Of a DNA stretch of 64,000 nt, positions 10,395-19,424 are shown piece by piece. This stretch comes from Pseudomonas sp. R5(2019). Its GTDB lineage: Bacteria > Pseudomonadota > Gammaproteobacteria > Pseudomonadales > Pseudomonadaceae. Positions within the stretch are counted from its first letter, which is position 1, and each line of letters starts with the position of its first letter. The position numbers and the translations under genes were made by a program. The notes beneath the pieces were generated by a model. It was not told the origin of the DNA and searched no databases. It was given only the letters and a program-made list of their open reading frames with translations. The stretch covers positions 1 to 64,000 of the forward strand of contig NZ_JAAAMT010000024.1 in NCBI RefSeq assembly GCF_009905435.1. The letters are read 5' to 3'.

Positions 10395-10439
10395 GGAAAC
10401 CGAATCATCGGTTTCCAATAGGCCAGGGACGAAACCCTG
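10395..10439 (-). promoter_or_regulatory. rpsO leader with two stem-loops
   Basis: Immediately before the rpsO ribosome site, the minus strand folds into CAGGG/CCCTG (10424-10439) and a perfect 9-bp stem GGAAACCGA/TCGGTTTCC with a four-base loop (10395-10416). Such paired hairpins next to a Shine-Dalgarno site resemble S15-binding leaders, which differ in shape between bacterial groups. Binding is an inference. Confidence 0.4.
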
Positions 10440-10489
10440 TATTTAAAAGTGAGGAGTGACCGTGCCTACTAACAGCCACCCTCGTCCGG

Positions 10490-11407
10490 TCATTCCGACC
10501 GAATCAGTCGACGCGGCGCGATACGCCCGTCTTCGCTCACTTCACCGATCCCGATGAAGCGACCATTGTGATCCTGTACCCGTACCATGCCGAACTTCGG
10601 CGCGTCGGGGGCACGTACCGGCTGCCCATGCAGCCAATAGAACGCGCTGTGTTCCGAGAATTGCAGCACAGGCCAATCCAGCAGTCCGCTGTCCGAGGGC
10701 AGCAGGAACTGATCGACCGCTTCATTGCCACCTTCGGCATGAACCCGCTCCAACTCTTCCAGGGTGACGGTTTGCGCCAACGAGAAAGGGCCTGCCTGGG
10801 TTCTGCGCAGTTCGGCGACATAGGCCCCGCACCCCAACTGCTCGCCGATATCTTCGACCAGCGTGCGGATATAGGTGCCCTTGCTGCAATCCACTGCAAG
10901 CCGCGCGCGCGTGTCTTCACACGCCAGCAGCTCCAGGCGGCCAATAGTAACAGAACGCGCCTCGCGCTCCACTACTTCGCCTGCACGGGCCAACTTGTAC
11001 AACGGCTGCCCATCACGCTTGAGGGCGGAGTACATCGGCGGTATCTGACTGATTTGACCACGAAATTGTGGCAAAACCGCTTCGATATCGTCACGACCAA
11101 CGGTCACCTCGCGAGTGCGCAAGACTTCGCCTTCAGCATCCGCGGTGTTGGTGGTAACCCCCAGCTGCATGACCGTCTCGTACCCCTTGTCGGAGTCGAG
11201 CAGGTATTGGGAAAACTTGGTCGCTTCGCCAAAGCACAACGGCAGTACACCGGTAGCCAATGGATCGAGGCTGCCGGTATGCCCGGCCTTTTCGGCATTG
11301 AGCAGCCAGCGGACTTTCTGCAAAGCGGCGTTGGATGTGAAGCCCAACGGCTTGTCGAGCAGGATGATACCGCTGACGTTACGACGAATACGCTTGACCT
11401 GTGCCAC
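10490..11407 (-). CDS. truB: tRNA pseudouridine-55 synthase
   Basis: A 305-residue enzyme that makes pseudouridine 55 in the T-loop of tRNAs. The catalytic Asp48 lies in GHTGSLDPLATGVLPLC, preceded by LLDKPLGFTSN. The C-terminal quarter is a PUA-like RNA-binding region. The start is GTG at 11407, with AAGGAG seven bases upstream and only three bases after the rbfA stop, so it is coupled to rbfA. Confidence 0.96.
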   Translation of the reverse strand: MAQVKRIRRNVSGIILLDKPLGFTSNAALQKVRWLLNAEKAGHTGSLDPLATGVLPLCFGEATKFSQYLLDSDKGYETVMQLGVTTNTADAEGEVLRTREVTVGRDDIEAVLPQFRGQISQIPPMYSALKRDGQPLYKLARAGEVVEREARSVTIGRLELLACEDTRARLAVDCSKGTYIRTLVEDIGEQLGCGAYVAELRRTQAGPFSLAQTVTLEELERVHAEGGNEAVDQFLLPSDSGLLDWPVLQFSEHSAFYWLHGQPVRAPDAPKFGMVRVQDHNGRFIGIGEVSEDGRIAPRRLIRSE

Positions 11408-11410
11408 GGG

Positions 11411-11812
11411 TTACTCCTTGGCTTGCAGGTTCGAACTGCCTTCCTGATGCTGGCTGTCTTCAGCCACGGCGCGCTCGATCAACGCCGACAGGTGGGCACC
11501 CCGGGCAACGCTTTCGTCGTAGTGGAAGTGCAATTGCGGAACGCTGCGCAGCTTCATCTCACGAGCCAACTGCATGCGCAGGAAGCCTGCGGCGGAGTTG
11601 AGCACTTTCAAGGTTTGCGCGATGTCCTCGGCACTGTCCTGCCCCATCACGGTGATGAAGATCTTGGCGTGGCCAACATCGCGGCTGACATCGACCGCGG
11701 TGATGGTGACCAGGCCGACGCGAGGATCCTTGACTTCGCGGCGGATCAGTTGGGCCAGCTCACGCTGCATCTGATCGCCGATTCGTTGGGTACGGCTATA
11801 TACTTTTGCCAT
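11411..11812 (-). CDS. rbfA: 30S ribosome-binding factor A
   Basis: A 133-residue KH-like protein that binds the 30S subunit and helps mature the 16S rRNA 5' end. The family core is RIGDQMQRELAQLIRREVKD and the following VTITAVDVSRDVGHAKIFIT. A short acidic/Gln-rich tail follows residue 115. It lies between infB and truB as in most gammaproteobacteria; a hairpin sits in the 118-base gap to infB. Confidence 0.95.
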   Translation of the reverse strand: MAKVYSRTQRIGDQMQRELAQLIRREVKDPRVGLVTITAVDVSRDVGHAKIFITVMGQDSAEDIAQTLKVLNSAAGFLRMQLAREMKLRSVPQLHFHYDESVARGAHLSALIERAVAEDSQHQEGSSNLQAKE

Positions 11813-11837
11813 TTCTCACCTGTAACTAAAGCGGCAA

Positions 11838-11869
11838 ACGCCCGGCGAGGCTTGAGCCTGACCGGGCGT
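11838..11869 (-). other. Hairpin in the infB-rbfA gap
   Basis: Arms ACGCCCGG and CCGGGCGT (8 bp) enclose a second 5-bp stem AGGCT/AGCCT. On the transcribed strand it is followed by TTGCCGCTTT, too weak for a clear terminator. It may partially attenuate or protect the transcript between infB and rbfA. Confidence 0.45.
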
Positions 11870-11930
11870 TGCGTTCAGAACCCGGGGCTGCGCAGTCTGC
11901 ACAGCCAACCTGATTCCTTGAGCTCGCGAC

Positions 11931-14426
11931 TTAGAGCGTACGAGCCACCTGGACCTTCTCGAAGACTTCGATCTTGTCACCGACCTTGACGTCGTTGTAG
12001 CTCTTCACGCCGATACCGCATTCCATGCCGGCACGTACTTCGGACGCATCGTCCTTGAAGCGACGCAGCGATTCGAGCTCACCTTCGAAGATAACGATGT
12101 CTTCACGCAGTACACGGATTGGACGGTTACGGTGAACGACACCTTCGATAACCATGCAACCTGCGATCGCGCCAAACTTCGGCGAACGGAACACGTCACG
12201 GACTTCGGCGATACCCAGGATGTTCTCGCGAACATCGCTGCCGAGCATACCGGTCAGGGCTTTCTTGACGTCTTCAATGATGTCGTAGATCACGTTGTAA
12301 TAACGCATATCCAGACCTTCCTGCTCGACGATCTTGCGCGCGCCAGCATCGGCACGCACGTTGAAGCCGAACAGTACTGCATTGGAGGCCAGTGCCAGGT
12401 TGGCGTCGCTCTCGGTGATACCACCGACGCCGCCGCCCACTACACGCACTTGAACTTCGTCGTTGCCCAGGCCGTTCAGAGCGCCCTGCAAAGCTTCCAG
12501 AGAACCACGGACGTCGGATTTGAGGACGATGTTGAGCATCTTCTTCTCTTCCTGACCCATGCTCTCGAAGATGTTCTCAAGCTTGCCGGCGTGAGCGCGA
12601 GCCAGTTTGACTTCGCGGAACTTGCCTTGACGGAACAGAGCCACTTCACGGGCTTTCTTCTCGTCGGCCACCACGCTCATTTCGTCGCCAGCGTCCGGGG
12701 TACCGTCCAGGCCCAGGATCTCGACCGGAATGGCCGGACCTGCTTCCTTGATCGGCTTGCCGTTCTCGTCGAGCATGGCGCGAACTCGGCCATAGTTCGA
12801 ACCGACCAGGACCATGTCGCCCTGACGCAGGGTACCGTCTTGAACCAGCACAGTGGCAACCGGGCCACGGCCCTTGTCCAGGCGCGATTCAACCACAACG
12901 CCACGGCCAGGAGCGGTAGGCGTAGCCGTCAGCTCCAGGACTTCGGCTTGCAGCAGAACGGCTTCGAGAAGCTCGTCGACGCCAGTACCCATCTTCGCCG
13001 AGACCGGCACGAACGGGGTGTCGCCACCCCACTCTTCTGAGGTCACGCCGTGTACCGACAGTTCGCTGCGGATGCGATCGAGATCGGCGCCCGGCTTGTC
13101 AATCTTGTTCACCGCCACGACCAGCGGAACACCGGCGGCCTGGGCATGCTGGACAGCTTCGATGGTCTGTGGCATCACGCCGTCGTCCGCCGCAACCACC
13201 AGGATCACGATGTCGGTCGCCTTGGCACCACGAGCACGCATTGCGGTAAACGCGGCGTGACCAGGGGTGTCGAGGAACGTCACCATGCCACGATCGGTTT
13301 CAACGTGGTAAGCACCGATGTGCTGGGTGATACCGCCGGCTTCGCCAGCCGCTACCTTGGCACGACGAATGTAGTCGAGCAGCGAGGTTTTACCGTGGTC
13401 AACGTGGCCCATTACGGTCACGACCGGCGCACGGGAAACCGCTTCACCTTCGAACTTCAGGGACTCGGCCAGGGAGTCTTCCAGGGCCGTGTCGCTGACC
13501 AGAGTCACTTTGTGGCCCAGTTCTTCAGCAACCAGCTGGGCAGTTTCCTGATCCAGTACCTGGTTGATGGTGGCTGGAGTACCCAGCTTGAACATGAACT
13601 TGATGACTTCAGCAGCCTTGACCGACATCTGTGCGGCCAGGTCACCAACGGTGATGGTCTCACCGATTTGCACGTCACGAATAACCGGACCGGTAGGGTT
13701 CTGGAAACCGTGGACGTTGCGCTTCTTCGGCTTGCCCTTGCCACGACCACCGCGACGGAAGCCATCGCTTTCTTCGTCGGTAGTGCGCGGGGCAGCGCGT
13801 GGAGTCGGCGCTTTTTCCTTGACAGTCGCGCGGTGCGGAGCAGCCTTGCGAGGCTCATCGCGGTCGCTGTTACGCGGCTTGTCCGGACGACGCAAATCGT
13901 CCTTCTTGCGTTCTACTGCAGGTGCCGGAGCAGCCTCGACGGCTTCCAGCACAGGCGCAGCAACCGGAGCCGGCGCAGGTGCTGTAGCAGCTGGCTGCGA
14001 GGCCGCTGGCGCAGGCTGACGACGCGCTTCTTCCTGAGCACGCAGGCGGGCTTCTTCATCAGCCTTCTGGCGTGCTGCGTTTTCAGCGGCGCGACGTTCT
14101 TCCAGCTCGCGCTTTTGCTCAGCCTGGATCTCTTCCGGGCTGCGCTGCACGAATACTTTCTTCTTGCGTACTTCTACGCTGATGCTCTTGCTGCCAGCGA
14201 CACGCAGGGTACTGGTGGTTTTGCGCTGCAAGGTAATCTTGCGCGGCTCTTCCGCCTTTGCCTTGTGGCTGCTTTTCAAATGAGCCAGCAGAGCCTGCTT
14301 CTCATTGTCGGTCACAACTTGTCCGGCGTCGGTGTGCGGCAAACCTGCCTCACGCATCTGCTGCAACAGGCGCTCTACCGGTGCGGCGACCTCTTTGGCC
14401 AATTCTTTCACCGTGACTTGCGTCAT
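11931..14426 (-). CDS. infB: Translation initiation factor IF-2
   Basis: An 831-residue GTPase that brings initiator tRNA to the 30S subunit. The N-terminus carries an IF2-N domain (about 1-50), then a long charged Ala/Pro/Glu/Arg-rich linker (about 95-250) and a second IF2-N-like region. The G domain starts near residue 338 with GHVDHGKTSLLDYIRR, followed by DTPGHAAF and NKIDKPGAD, then the beta-barrel and initiator-tRNA-binding C2 domains. In-frame internal starts giving shorter isoforms are known in E. coli; I did not identify one here. It lies 27 bases after nusA. Confidence 0.97.
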   Translation of the reverse strand: MTQVTVKELAKEVAAPVERLLQQMREAGLPHTDAGQVVTDNEKQALLAHLKSSHKAKAEEPRKITLQRKTTSTLRVAGSKSISVEVRKKKVFVQRSPEEIQAEQKRELEERRAAENAARQKADEEARLRAQEEARRQPAPAASQPAATAPAPAPVAAPVLEAVEAAPAPAVERKKDDLRRPDKPRNSDRDEPRKAAPHRATVKEKAPTPRAAPRTTDEESDGFRRGGRGKGKPKKRNVHGFQNPTGPVIRDVQIGETITVGDLAAQMSVKAAEVIKFMFKLGTPATINQVLDQETAQLVAEELGHKVTLVSDTALEDSLAESLKFEGEAVSRAPVVTVMGHVDHGKTSLLDYIRRAKVAAGEAGGITQHIGAYHVETDRGMVTFLDTPGHAAFTAMRARGAKATDIVILVVAADDGVMPQTIEAVQHAQAAGVPLVVAVNKIDKPGADLDRIRSELSVHGVTSEEWGGDTPFVPVSAKMGTGVDELLEAVLLQAEVLELTATPTAPGRGVVVESRLDKGRGPVATVLVQDGTLRQGDMVLVGSNYGRVRAMLDENGKPIKEAGPAIPVEILGLDGTPDAGDEMSVVADEKKAREVALFRQGKFREVKLARAHAGKLENIFESMGQEEKKMLNIVLKSDVRGSLEALQGALNGLGNDEVQVRVVGGGVGGITESDANLALASNAVLFGFNVRADAGARKIVEQEGLDMRYYNVIYDIIEDVKKALTGMLGSDVRENILGIAEVRDVFRSPKFGAIAGCMVIEGVVHRNRPIRVLREDIVIFEGELESLRRFKDDASEVRAGMECGIGVKSYNDVKVGDKIEVFEKVQVARTL

Positions 14427-14453
14427 GCACTTCTCTCCTCAGGCCGCGCCTAC

Positions 14454-15935
14454 TTACTCGAACCAGTGGGCTCGGGCGGCCATGATCAACTTGCCGGCAC
14501 GCTCTTCGTCAATGCCGTCGATGTCGAGCAGGTCATCAATAGACTGCTCGGCCAGGTCTTCGCGGGTAATCACGCCGCGCACCGCCAGTTCCATCGCCAA
14601 ATCCTTGTCCATACCCTCAAGCGAGAGCAGGTCTTCGGCTGGATGGGCGTCTGCCAGCTTTTCCTCGGTAGCGATGGCTTTGGTCAACAAACGGTCCTTG
14701 GCCCGAGCACGAAGCTCGTTGACGATGTCCTCGTCAAAACCATCGATGTTGAGCATTTCTTCCAACGGTACGTAGGCAATCTCTTCCAGGCTGGTGAAGC
14801 CTTCGTCGACGAGCACCTGAGCAAGCTCTTCGTCGACTTCCAGCTCGTCGATGAAGTTGCGCAGGATGTCGCCGGTTTCAGCTTGCTGTTTGGCCTGGAT
14901 GTCCGATTCGGTCATCACGTTCAAGGTCCAGCCAGTCAATTGGCTGGCAAGGCGTACGTTCTGACCGCCGCGACCAATTGCCTGGGCCAGATTGTCCGCG
15001 CCGACGGCGATGTCCATGGCATGAGCATCTTCATCAACGATGATTGCCGCCACTTCAGCTGGAGACATGGCGTTGATCACGAACTGAGCAGGGTTGTCAT
15101 CCCACAGGACGATATCAACACGCTCACCACCCAACTCACCGGATACCGCCTGGACGCGCGAACCGCGCATACCAATGCAGGCACCTTGTGGGTCGATGCG
15201 CTTGTCCTTGGAGCGAACAGCGATCTTGGCGCGCGAACCCGGGTCACGGGACGCTGCCATCACTTCAATCAGACCTTCAGCAATTTCCGGCACTTCGATG
15301 CGGAACAGTTCGATCAGCATCTCTGGCGCTGTACGCGACAGAATCAGCTGAGGTCCACGGTTCTCGGTGCGGATTTCCTTGAGCAGCGCACGAACACGCA
15401 CGCCGACCCGGAAAGTTTCGCGCGAAATAATGTCTTCGCGCGCCAGCAAGGCTTCGGCATTGTTGCCCAGGTCTACGATGACATTGTCACGCGTAACCTT
15501 TTTCACCGTGCCAGAGATAATTTCGCCCAGTCGCTCGCGGTAGGCGTCCACGACTTGAGCACGCTCGGCTTCACGGACCTTCTGCACAATGACTTGCTTG
15601 GCAGTTTGCGCCGCGATACGGCCGAACTCGATGGATTCGATTTTTTCTTCGATAACGTCGCCGACTTTAGCTTCAGGATAAGTTTCCTGAATTTTGCTCG
15701 GCCAGGTTTCGATAGCCGGATCGTCAAGATCCGCCTCTTCGACGACCGTCCAGCGACGGAAGGTTTCGTAGTTACCGGTGTGACGGTTGATTTCCACACG
15801 CAGGTCGACTTCGTCTTCAAAACGTTTTTTGGTCGCGGTGGCCAGAGCCACTTCCAGCGCCTCAAAAATTACGCCTGCCGGTACACCCTTTTCATTGGAT
15901 ACCGACTCAACAACCAGCAGTACTTCTTTGCTCAT
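14454..15935 (-). CDS. nusA: Transcription termination/antitermination factor NusA
   Basis: A 493-residue RNA polymerase-binding factor that modulates pausing, termination and antitermination. Domains in order are the N-terminal domain (MSKEVLLVVESVSNEKGVP start), S1 (about 135-200), two KH domains (about 230-345, with KDKRIDPQGACIGMRGSRVQ), and two acidic AR repeats at the C-terminus ending in RAHWFE. The ATG at 15935 replaces a seven-codon longer alternative because it matches the family start. It is followed closely by infB and preceded by rimP. Confidence 0.97.
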   Translation of the reverse strand: MSKEVLLVVESVSNEKGVPAGVIFEALEVALATATKKRFEDEVDLRVEINRHTGNYETFRRWTVVEEADLDDPAIETWPSKIQETYPEAKVGDVIEEKIESIEFGRIAAQTAKQVIVQKVREAERAQVVDAYRERLGEIISGTVKKVTRDNVIVDLGNNAEALLAREDIISRETFRVGVRVRALLKEIRTENRGPQLILSRTAPEMLIELFRIEVPEIAEGLIEVMAASRDPGSRAKIAVRSKDKRIDPQGACIGMRGSRVQAVSGELGGERVDIVLWDDNPAQFVINAMSPAEVAAIIVDEDAHAMDIAVGADNLAQAIGRGGQNVRLASQLTGWTLNVMTESDIQAKQQAETGDILRNFIDELEVDEELAQVLVDEGFTSLEEIAYVPLEEMLNIDGFDEDIVNELRARAKDRLLTKAIATEEKLADAHPAEDLLSLEGMDKDLAMELAVRGVITREDLAEQSIDDLLDIDGIDEERAGKLIMAARAHWFE

Positions 15936-15994
15936 CGTACGCCTCGCCTTTCGCAAGCCCTTGGATCCGCGTGATCCGCAGGATCTGGCACGTC

Positions 15995-16453
15995 TCAGTC
16001 AAATCGGGGAATAATGTTGGCCTTGTCGATCATGTCGATCGGCAACAGAAATTCATGGTCATCAACCTGCACCACGACGTCCTGCTCCTCTACCCCACGC
16101 AGAAGGCCCTGAAAGTTGCGACGCCCTTCGAAAGGCGAACGCAGCTTGATCTTCACTTGTTCCCCGGCGTGCGCGGCAAACTGTTCAAGGGTGAACAGCG
16201 GGCGTTCCATGCCAGGAGAAGAAACTTCAAGGGTGTATTCAGAAGCGATAGGATCTTCGACGTCGAGAATACCGCTGATCTGACGACTGACAATTGCGCA
16301 GTCATCAACCAACACGCCGCCTTCTTTATCGATATAAATACGCAACAGTGAATGACGGCCTTGAGCGGAAAACTCAATACCCCAGCATTCGTAGCCAAGG
16401 CCCGTGACCACCGGGGCCAACAAGGCCTGCAACTGTTCTAGCTTGCTCGACAC
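15995..16453 (-). CDS. rimP: Ribosome maturation factor RimP
   Basis: A 152-residue protein needed for 30S maturation. SSKLEQLQALLAPVV at the N-terminus, GIEFSAQGRHSLLRIYID and VSSPGMERPLF are characteristic, ending IDMIDKANIIPRFD. The GTG at 16453 is chosen because a GAGGGGG ribosome site ends about five bases before it; the longer frame begins before the ribosome site. It is the first protein gene of the nusA operon, downstream of the initiator tRNA and two intrinsic-terminator-like hairpins. Confidence 0.95.
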   Translation of the reverse strand: MSSKLEQLQALLAPVVTGLGYECWGIEFSAQGRHSLLRIYIDKEGGVLVDDCAIVSRQISGILDVEDPIASEYTLEVSSPGMERPLFTLEQFAAHAGEQVKIKLRSPFEGRRNFQGLLRGVEEQDVVVQVDDHEFLLPIDMIDKANIIPRFD

Positions 16454-16481
16454 CTGAACCCCCTCGTGCATGCTTGTGCAA

Positions 16482-16505
16482 ATAAAAAATGGGCAAAGCG
16501 CCCAT
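16482..16505 (-). terminator. Second terminator/attenuator just upstream of rimP
   Basis: On the minus strand ATGGGC-GCTTT-GCCCAT (16489-16505) is followed by TTTTTATTT. It ends only about 28 bases before the rimP start codon, so transcripts must read through it, or start very close by, to express the nusA operon. Confidence 0.75.
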
Positions 16506-16552
16506 CCCGGAAAACGCCGCTGAATATCGGCGTCATGAACTGTCCAGCTAAC

Positions 16553-16574
16553 AAAAAGCCCCTTAAAAGGGGCT
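16553..16574 (-). terminator. Terminator after initiator tRNA
   Basis: On the minus strand an 8-bp stem AGCCCCTT/AAGGGGCT with a tiny loop is followed by TTTTTG, ten bases after the tRNA CCA end. It should release most tRNA transcripts before rimP. Confidence 0.85.
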
Positions 16575-16584
16575 CCGCTAAAAC

Positions 16585-16661
<77 letters not shown>

Positions 16662-16677
16662 ACAAAGCTGGGGCGAA

Positions 16678-16706
16678 AGTATACGACCGAACCCCTTCAG
16701 GGTCAA
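16678..16706 (-). promoter_or_regulatory. Strong sigma-70 promoter of the initiator tRNA
   Basis: On the minus strand TTGACC and TATACT are separated by exactly 17 bases, each one mismatch from consensus. The base composition after the -10 (TTCGCCCC) is GC-rich, a discriminator typical of stringently controlled stable-RNA promoters. The predicted start lies about ten bases before the tRNA. Confidence 0.8.
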
Positions 16707-16721
16707 TCGAACCTCCACCTA

Positions 16722-16745
16722 CAAGAAAGCCCGCTACTGCGGGCT
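16722..16745 (-). terminator. Terminator after tRNA-Leu
   Basis: A 7-bp stem AGCCCGC/GCGGGCT with a four-base loop, followed on the minus strand by TTCTTGT. It lies 12 bases after the tRNA-Leu 3' end and separates the secG/tRNA-Leu unit from the initiator-tRNA promoter. Confidence 0.7.
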
Positions 16746-16757
16746 ATCTTGCTTAAT

Positions 16758-16843
16758 TGGTACCGAGAAGGGGACTCGAACCCCTACACCCTATGGGCAC
16801 AACCACCTCAAGGTTGCGTGTCTACCAATTCCACCACCTCGGC
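16758..16843 (-). tRNA. tRNA-Leu (GAG)
   Basis: An 86-base class II tRNA with a long variable arm, encoded CCA and anticodon loop CTTGAGG, giving anticodon GAG (reads CTC/CTT). Acceptor arms are GCCGAGG and TCTCGGT. It starts 20 bases after the secG stop, so it is probably processed from the tpiA-secG transcript. Confidence 0.96.
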
Positions 16844-16863
16844 AATACTACATTTGAAACCCT

Positions 16864-17247
16864 TTACTTCTGCTCTGGACTTGCTGGGACATCAGTAGGA
16901 CTTACTTCAGTCTTTTGCTCCTGGAGCACCGGAACATCATCTGCTGCCGGTTTTTGCTTTGGTACTTCCAACACCGCTGGATCTGGCAAACCTACTTGAG
17001 TCAGCTCTTGAGCCTTCTCATTAGCAAAGTAACCTAACCCTAAGCTGGTCAAGAAGAAACTGGCGGCAAGTATAGCAGTAAACTTACTAAGAAAGGTAGA
17101 GGAACCTTGGCTTCCGAACACAGTATTTGATGCACCTGCTCCGAAAGACGCGCCAGCATCCGCACCTTTACCCTGCTGCAGCAAAACCAGAGCCACTACG
17201 CCCAGCGCACCCAGCAGATGAAAAACGACTACGACTGTTTCCAGCAT
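16864..17247 (-). CDS. secG: Protein translocase subunit SecG
   Basis: A 127-residue inner-membrane subunit of the SecYEG channel. Two membrane segments are visible: residues 1-23 (MLETVVVVFHLLGALGVVAL) and about 52-72 (FLSKFTAILAASFFLTSLGL), joined by the conserved GADAGASFGAGASNTVFG loop. The C-terminal ~45 residues are a Pro/Gln/Val-rich tail. The ATG at 17247 gives the family start; the longer frame reads into tpiA. It starts four bases from the tpiA stop and is cotranscribed with it. Confidence 0.95.
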   Translation of the reverse strand: MLETVVVVFHLLGALGVVALVLLQQGKGADAGASFGAGASNTVFGSQGSSTFLSKFTAILAASFFLTSLGLGYFANEKAQELTQVGLPDPAVLEVPKQKPAADDVPVLQEQKTEVSPTDVPASPEQK

Positions 17248-17251
17248 TTTC

Positions 17252-18004
17252 TCAGTTTCCCGCGGCGCGACAGATCGCACCGAATTCATCTGCATCCAGG
17301 GAAGCTCCACCAACAAGCCCCCCATCGATATCCGGCATGCCGAACAGTTCGACCGCATTGGCCGCCTTCACGCTGCCGCCGTATAGAAGCCTCACACCTT
17401 TTGCGACTTCAGGATCCTTTGCTGCCAATTGCGCGCGGATGGCCGCATGCACATCCTGCGCTTGCTGCGGCGTTGCTGTCAGCCCGGTGCCAATGGCCCA
17501 GACCGGCTCATACGCGATTACAGCTTTAGCAAAAACCTCAACACCGAACGCTTCGATGATGCTGCCGAGCTGCTGCCCGACCACTTCAAGCGTCTCACCT
17601 GCCTGACGCTGCTCCAGGGTTTCCCCTACGCACAACACCGGTACCAGGCCAGCTGCTTGAGCCACTGCAAACTTGCGATTGAGCATCTCGTTCGTTTCGC
17701 CCATCTGGCGACGCTCCGAGTGCCCGACCAACACCAGTTTGCAGCCCACATCAGCAAATTGCTCCGGCGAAACCTCACCGGTCAATGCGCCCTGCTTTTG
17801 CTCGACTGCGCAGTTCTGGGCGCCTACGGCAACCTTCTTGTCCTGCAGACCCTTGATCGCTTGATCGATGTACACGCCAGGCGGAAAAACCGCTACATCA
17901 ACACCGCCAGGCAGGGCCTGCTTACCTAGGCCCTTTATCAGCGCAGCGACGCTGGCGCGGGTACCGTGCATTTTCCAGTTACCAGCTACCATGGGGCGAC
18001 GCAT
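17252..18004 (-). CDS. tpiA: Triose-phosphate isomerase
   Basis: A 250-residue TIM-barrel enzyme that interconverts dihydroxyacetone phosphate and glyceraldehyde-3-phosphate. Active-site residues are visible: Lys11 in GNWKMHGT, His95 in LVGHSERRQ and Glu166 in AYEPVWAIGTG. The phosphate-binding GGSVKAAN loop is near the C-terminus. It lies between glmM and secG, as I recall for P. aeruginosa. Confidence 0.97.
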   Translation of the reverse strand: MRRPMVAGNWKMHGTRASVAALIKGLGKQALPGGVDVAVFPPGVYIDQAIKGLQDKKVAVGAQNCAVEQKQGALTGEVSPEQFADVGCKLVLVGHSERRQMGETNEMLNRKFAVAQAAGLVPVLCVGETLEQRQAGETLEVVGQQLGSIIEAFGVEVFAKAVIAYEPVWAIGTGLTATPQQAQDVHAAIRAQLAAKDPEVAKGVRLLYGGSVKAANAVELFGMPDIDGGLVGGASLDADEFGAICRAAGN

Positions 18005-18070
18005 GCTGTACCTCGTCGGTCAAAGTGGGCGCAGATGTTACCCAACCAAATCACGACTGGCAAGCCAAAA

Positions 18071-19408
18071 TCAGGCACAAACTTCACTTACCAGTTTTGC
18101 GAGCTCTTCGGCATAGCCGCGGACCTGGGTTTCGTCGTCACCTTCAACCATTACGCGCACCAAAGGCTCTGTGCCGGACTTGCGCAACAGTACCCGCCCG
18201 CGCCCCGCCATGGCCTCGGCAACGCGCTCGCAGGCCTCCTTGACCGCAGGATGCTCGACAGGGTCGACACCACCACCGAAGCGCACGTTAATCAGTACCT
18301 GAGGGCACTTGCGCAGGCCATGACGCGCCTGCGCCAGGGTTTCGCCACGGCGTTTGAGCGACATCAGCACCTGCAGCGCCGCGATGATCGCATCACCGGT
18401 CGTGGTGTGGTGGCAGCACAGGACATGCCCGGAGTTTTCTCCTCCGATCAACCAGTTGCGCTCCAGCAGTTCGGCAACGACATAGCGGTCGCCGACCTTG
18501 GCGCGCACGAAGGGAATCGACAACTCCTTCAGGGCCAGTTCCAGCCCCAGGTTACTCATGAGTGTGCCCACCACGCCGCCTTGCAGCTTGCCGCGCTCAT
18601 GCAGGTCTCGAGCGATCATGAACAGCAGGTCGTCACCATCGACGATTGCACCGGTATGGTCGACCATCAGCACCCGGTCGCCATCGCCATCGAACGCGAT
18701 CCCCAGATCCGCATGCCCAACCAGAACGGCGGCCTGGAGCGATTCGATATGAGTGGAGCCGCAATTATCGTTGATGTTCAGGCCGTTAGGCTCGGCCGCC
18801 AGCACGGTGACCGTGGCACCCAGCTCGCGGAATACGCTTGGCGCGACTTTGTAGGTGGCACCGTGAGCACAGTCGAGCACGATCTTCATGCCGGCAAAGC
18901 TGGTGCCGGTGGGCACGCTGCTCTTGCAGAATTCGATGTAACGACCGGCGGCGTCGTTGATACGTGACACCTTGCCTAGCTTGCTCGATTCAACCACGGA
19001 CATTGGCGCATCAAGCAGCTCTTCGATCATCAGCTCGACTTCGTCGGGCAATTTGGTGCCTTCGCCTGAGAAGAACTTGATACCGTTATCGTCGTGCGGG
19101 TTATGCGAAGCACTGATCACAATTCCCGCTTCGGCATGAAAAGTACGCGTGAGATAAGCGATCGCCGGTGTCGGCATCGGGCCCAGCAACATCACGTCAG
19201 CACCGGCGGCGGACAAGCCTGCCTCCAGCGCAGACTCGAACATGTACCCGGAGATACGCGTGTCCTTGCCAACCAGCACCTTACAGGCGCCCTGACTGCG
19301 AAACGCCATTCCGGCAGCCCAGCCAAGCTTCAACATGAAATCAGGAGTAATGGGGAACTCGCCGACACGACCACGAATGCCGTCGGTACCGAAATATTTT
19401 CTACTCAT
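18071..19408 (-). CDS. glmM: Phosphoglucosamine mutase
   Basis: A 445-residue enzyme that makes glucosamine-1-phosphate for peptidoglycan and LPS precursors. The phosphorylated active-site Ser101 lies in VISASHNPHDDNGIKFF, the metal site is AFDGDGDRVLMVD, and GGENSGHVLC gives the sugar-binding loop. The C-terminal domain has RKSGTEPLVRVMVEG for phosphate binding. It follows folP by 16 bases, matching the ftsH-folP-glmM order of E. coli. Confidence 0.97.
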   Translation of the reverse strand: MSRKYFGTDGIRGRVGEFPITPDFMLKLGWAAGMAFRSQGACKVLVGKDTRISGYMFESALEAGLSAAGADVMLLGPMPTPAIAYLTRTFHAEAGIVISASHNPHDDNGIKFFSGEGTKLPDEVELMIEELLDAPMSVVESSKLGKVSRINDAAGRYIEFCKSSVPTGTSFAGMKIVLDCAHGATYKVAPSVFRELGATVTVLAAEPNGLNINDNCGSTHIESLQAAVLVGHADLGIAFDGDGDRVLMVDHTGAIVDGDDLLFMIARDLHERGKLQGGVVGTLMSNLGLELALKELSIPFVRAKVGDRYVVAELLERNWLIGGENSGHVLCCHHTTTGDAIIAALQVLMSLKRRGETLAQARHGLRKCPQVLINVRFGGGVDPVEHPAVKEACERVAEAMAGRGRVLLRKSGTEPLVRVMVEGDDETQVRGYAEELAKLVSEVCA

Positions 19409-19424
19409 AGATGCTCCATCATTC

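Noticed and set aside
13050..15974. Open frame of 974 codons on the plus strand
   Set aside because: It runs antisense through infB and nusA, both secure genes, and its composition is that of a shadow frame created by high-GC codon use. No family features.
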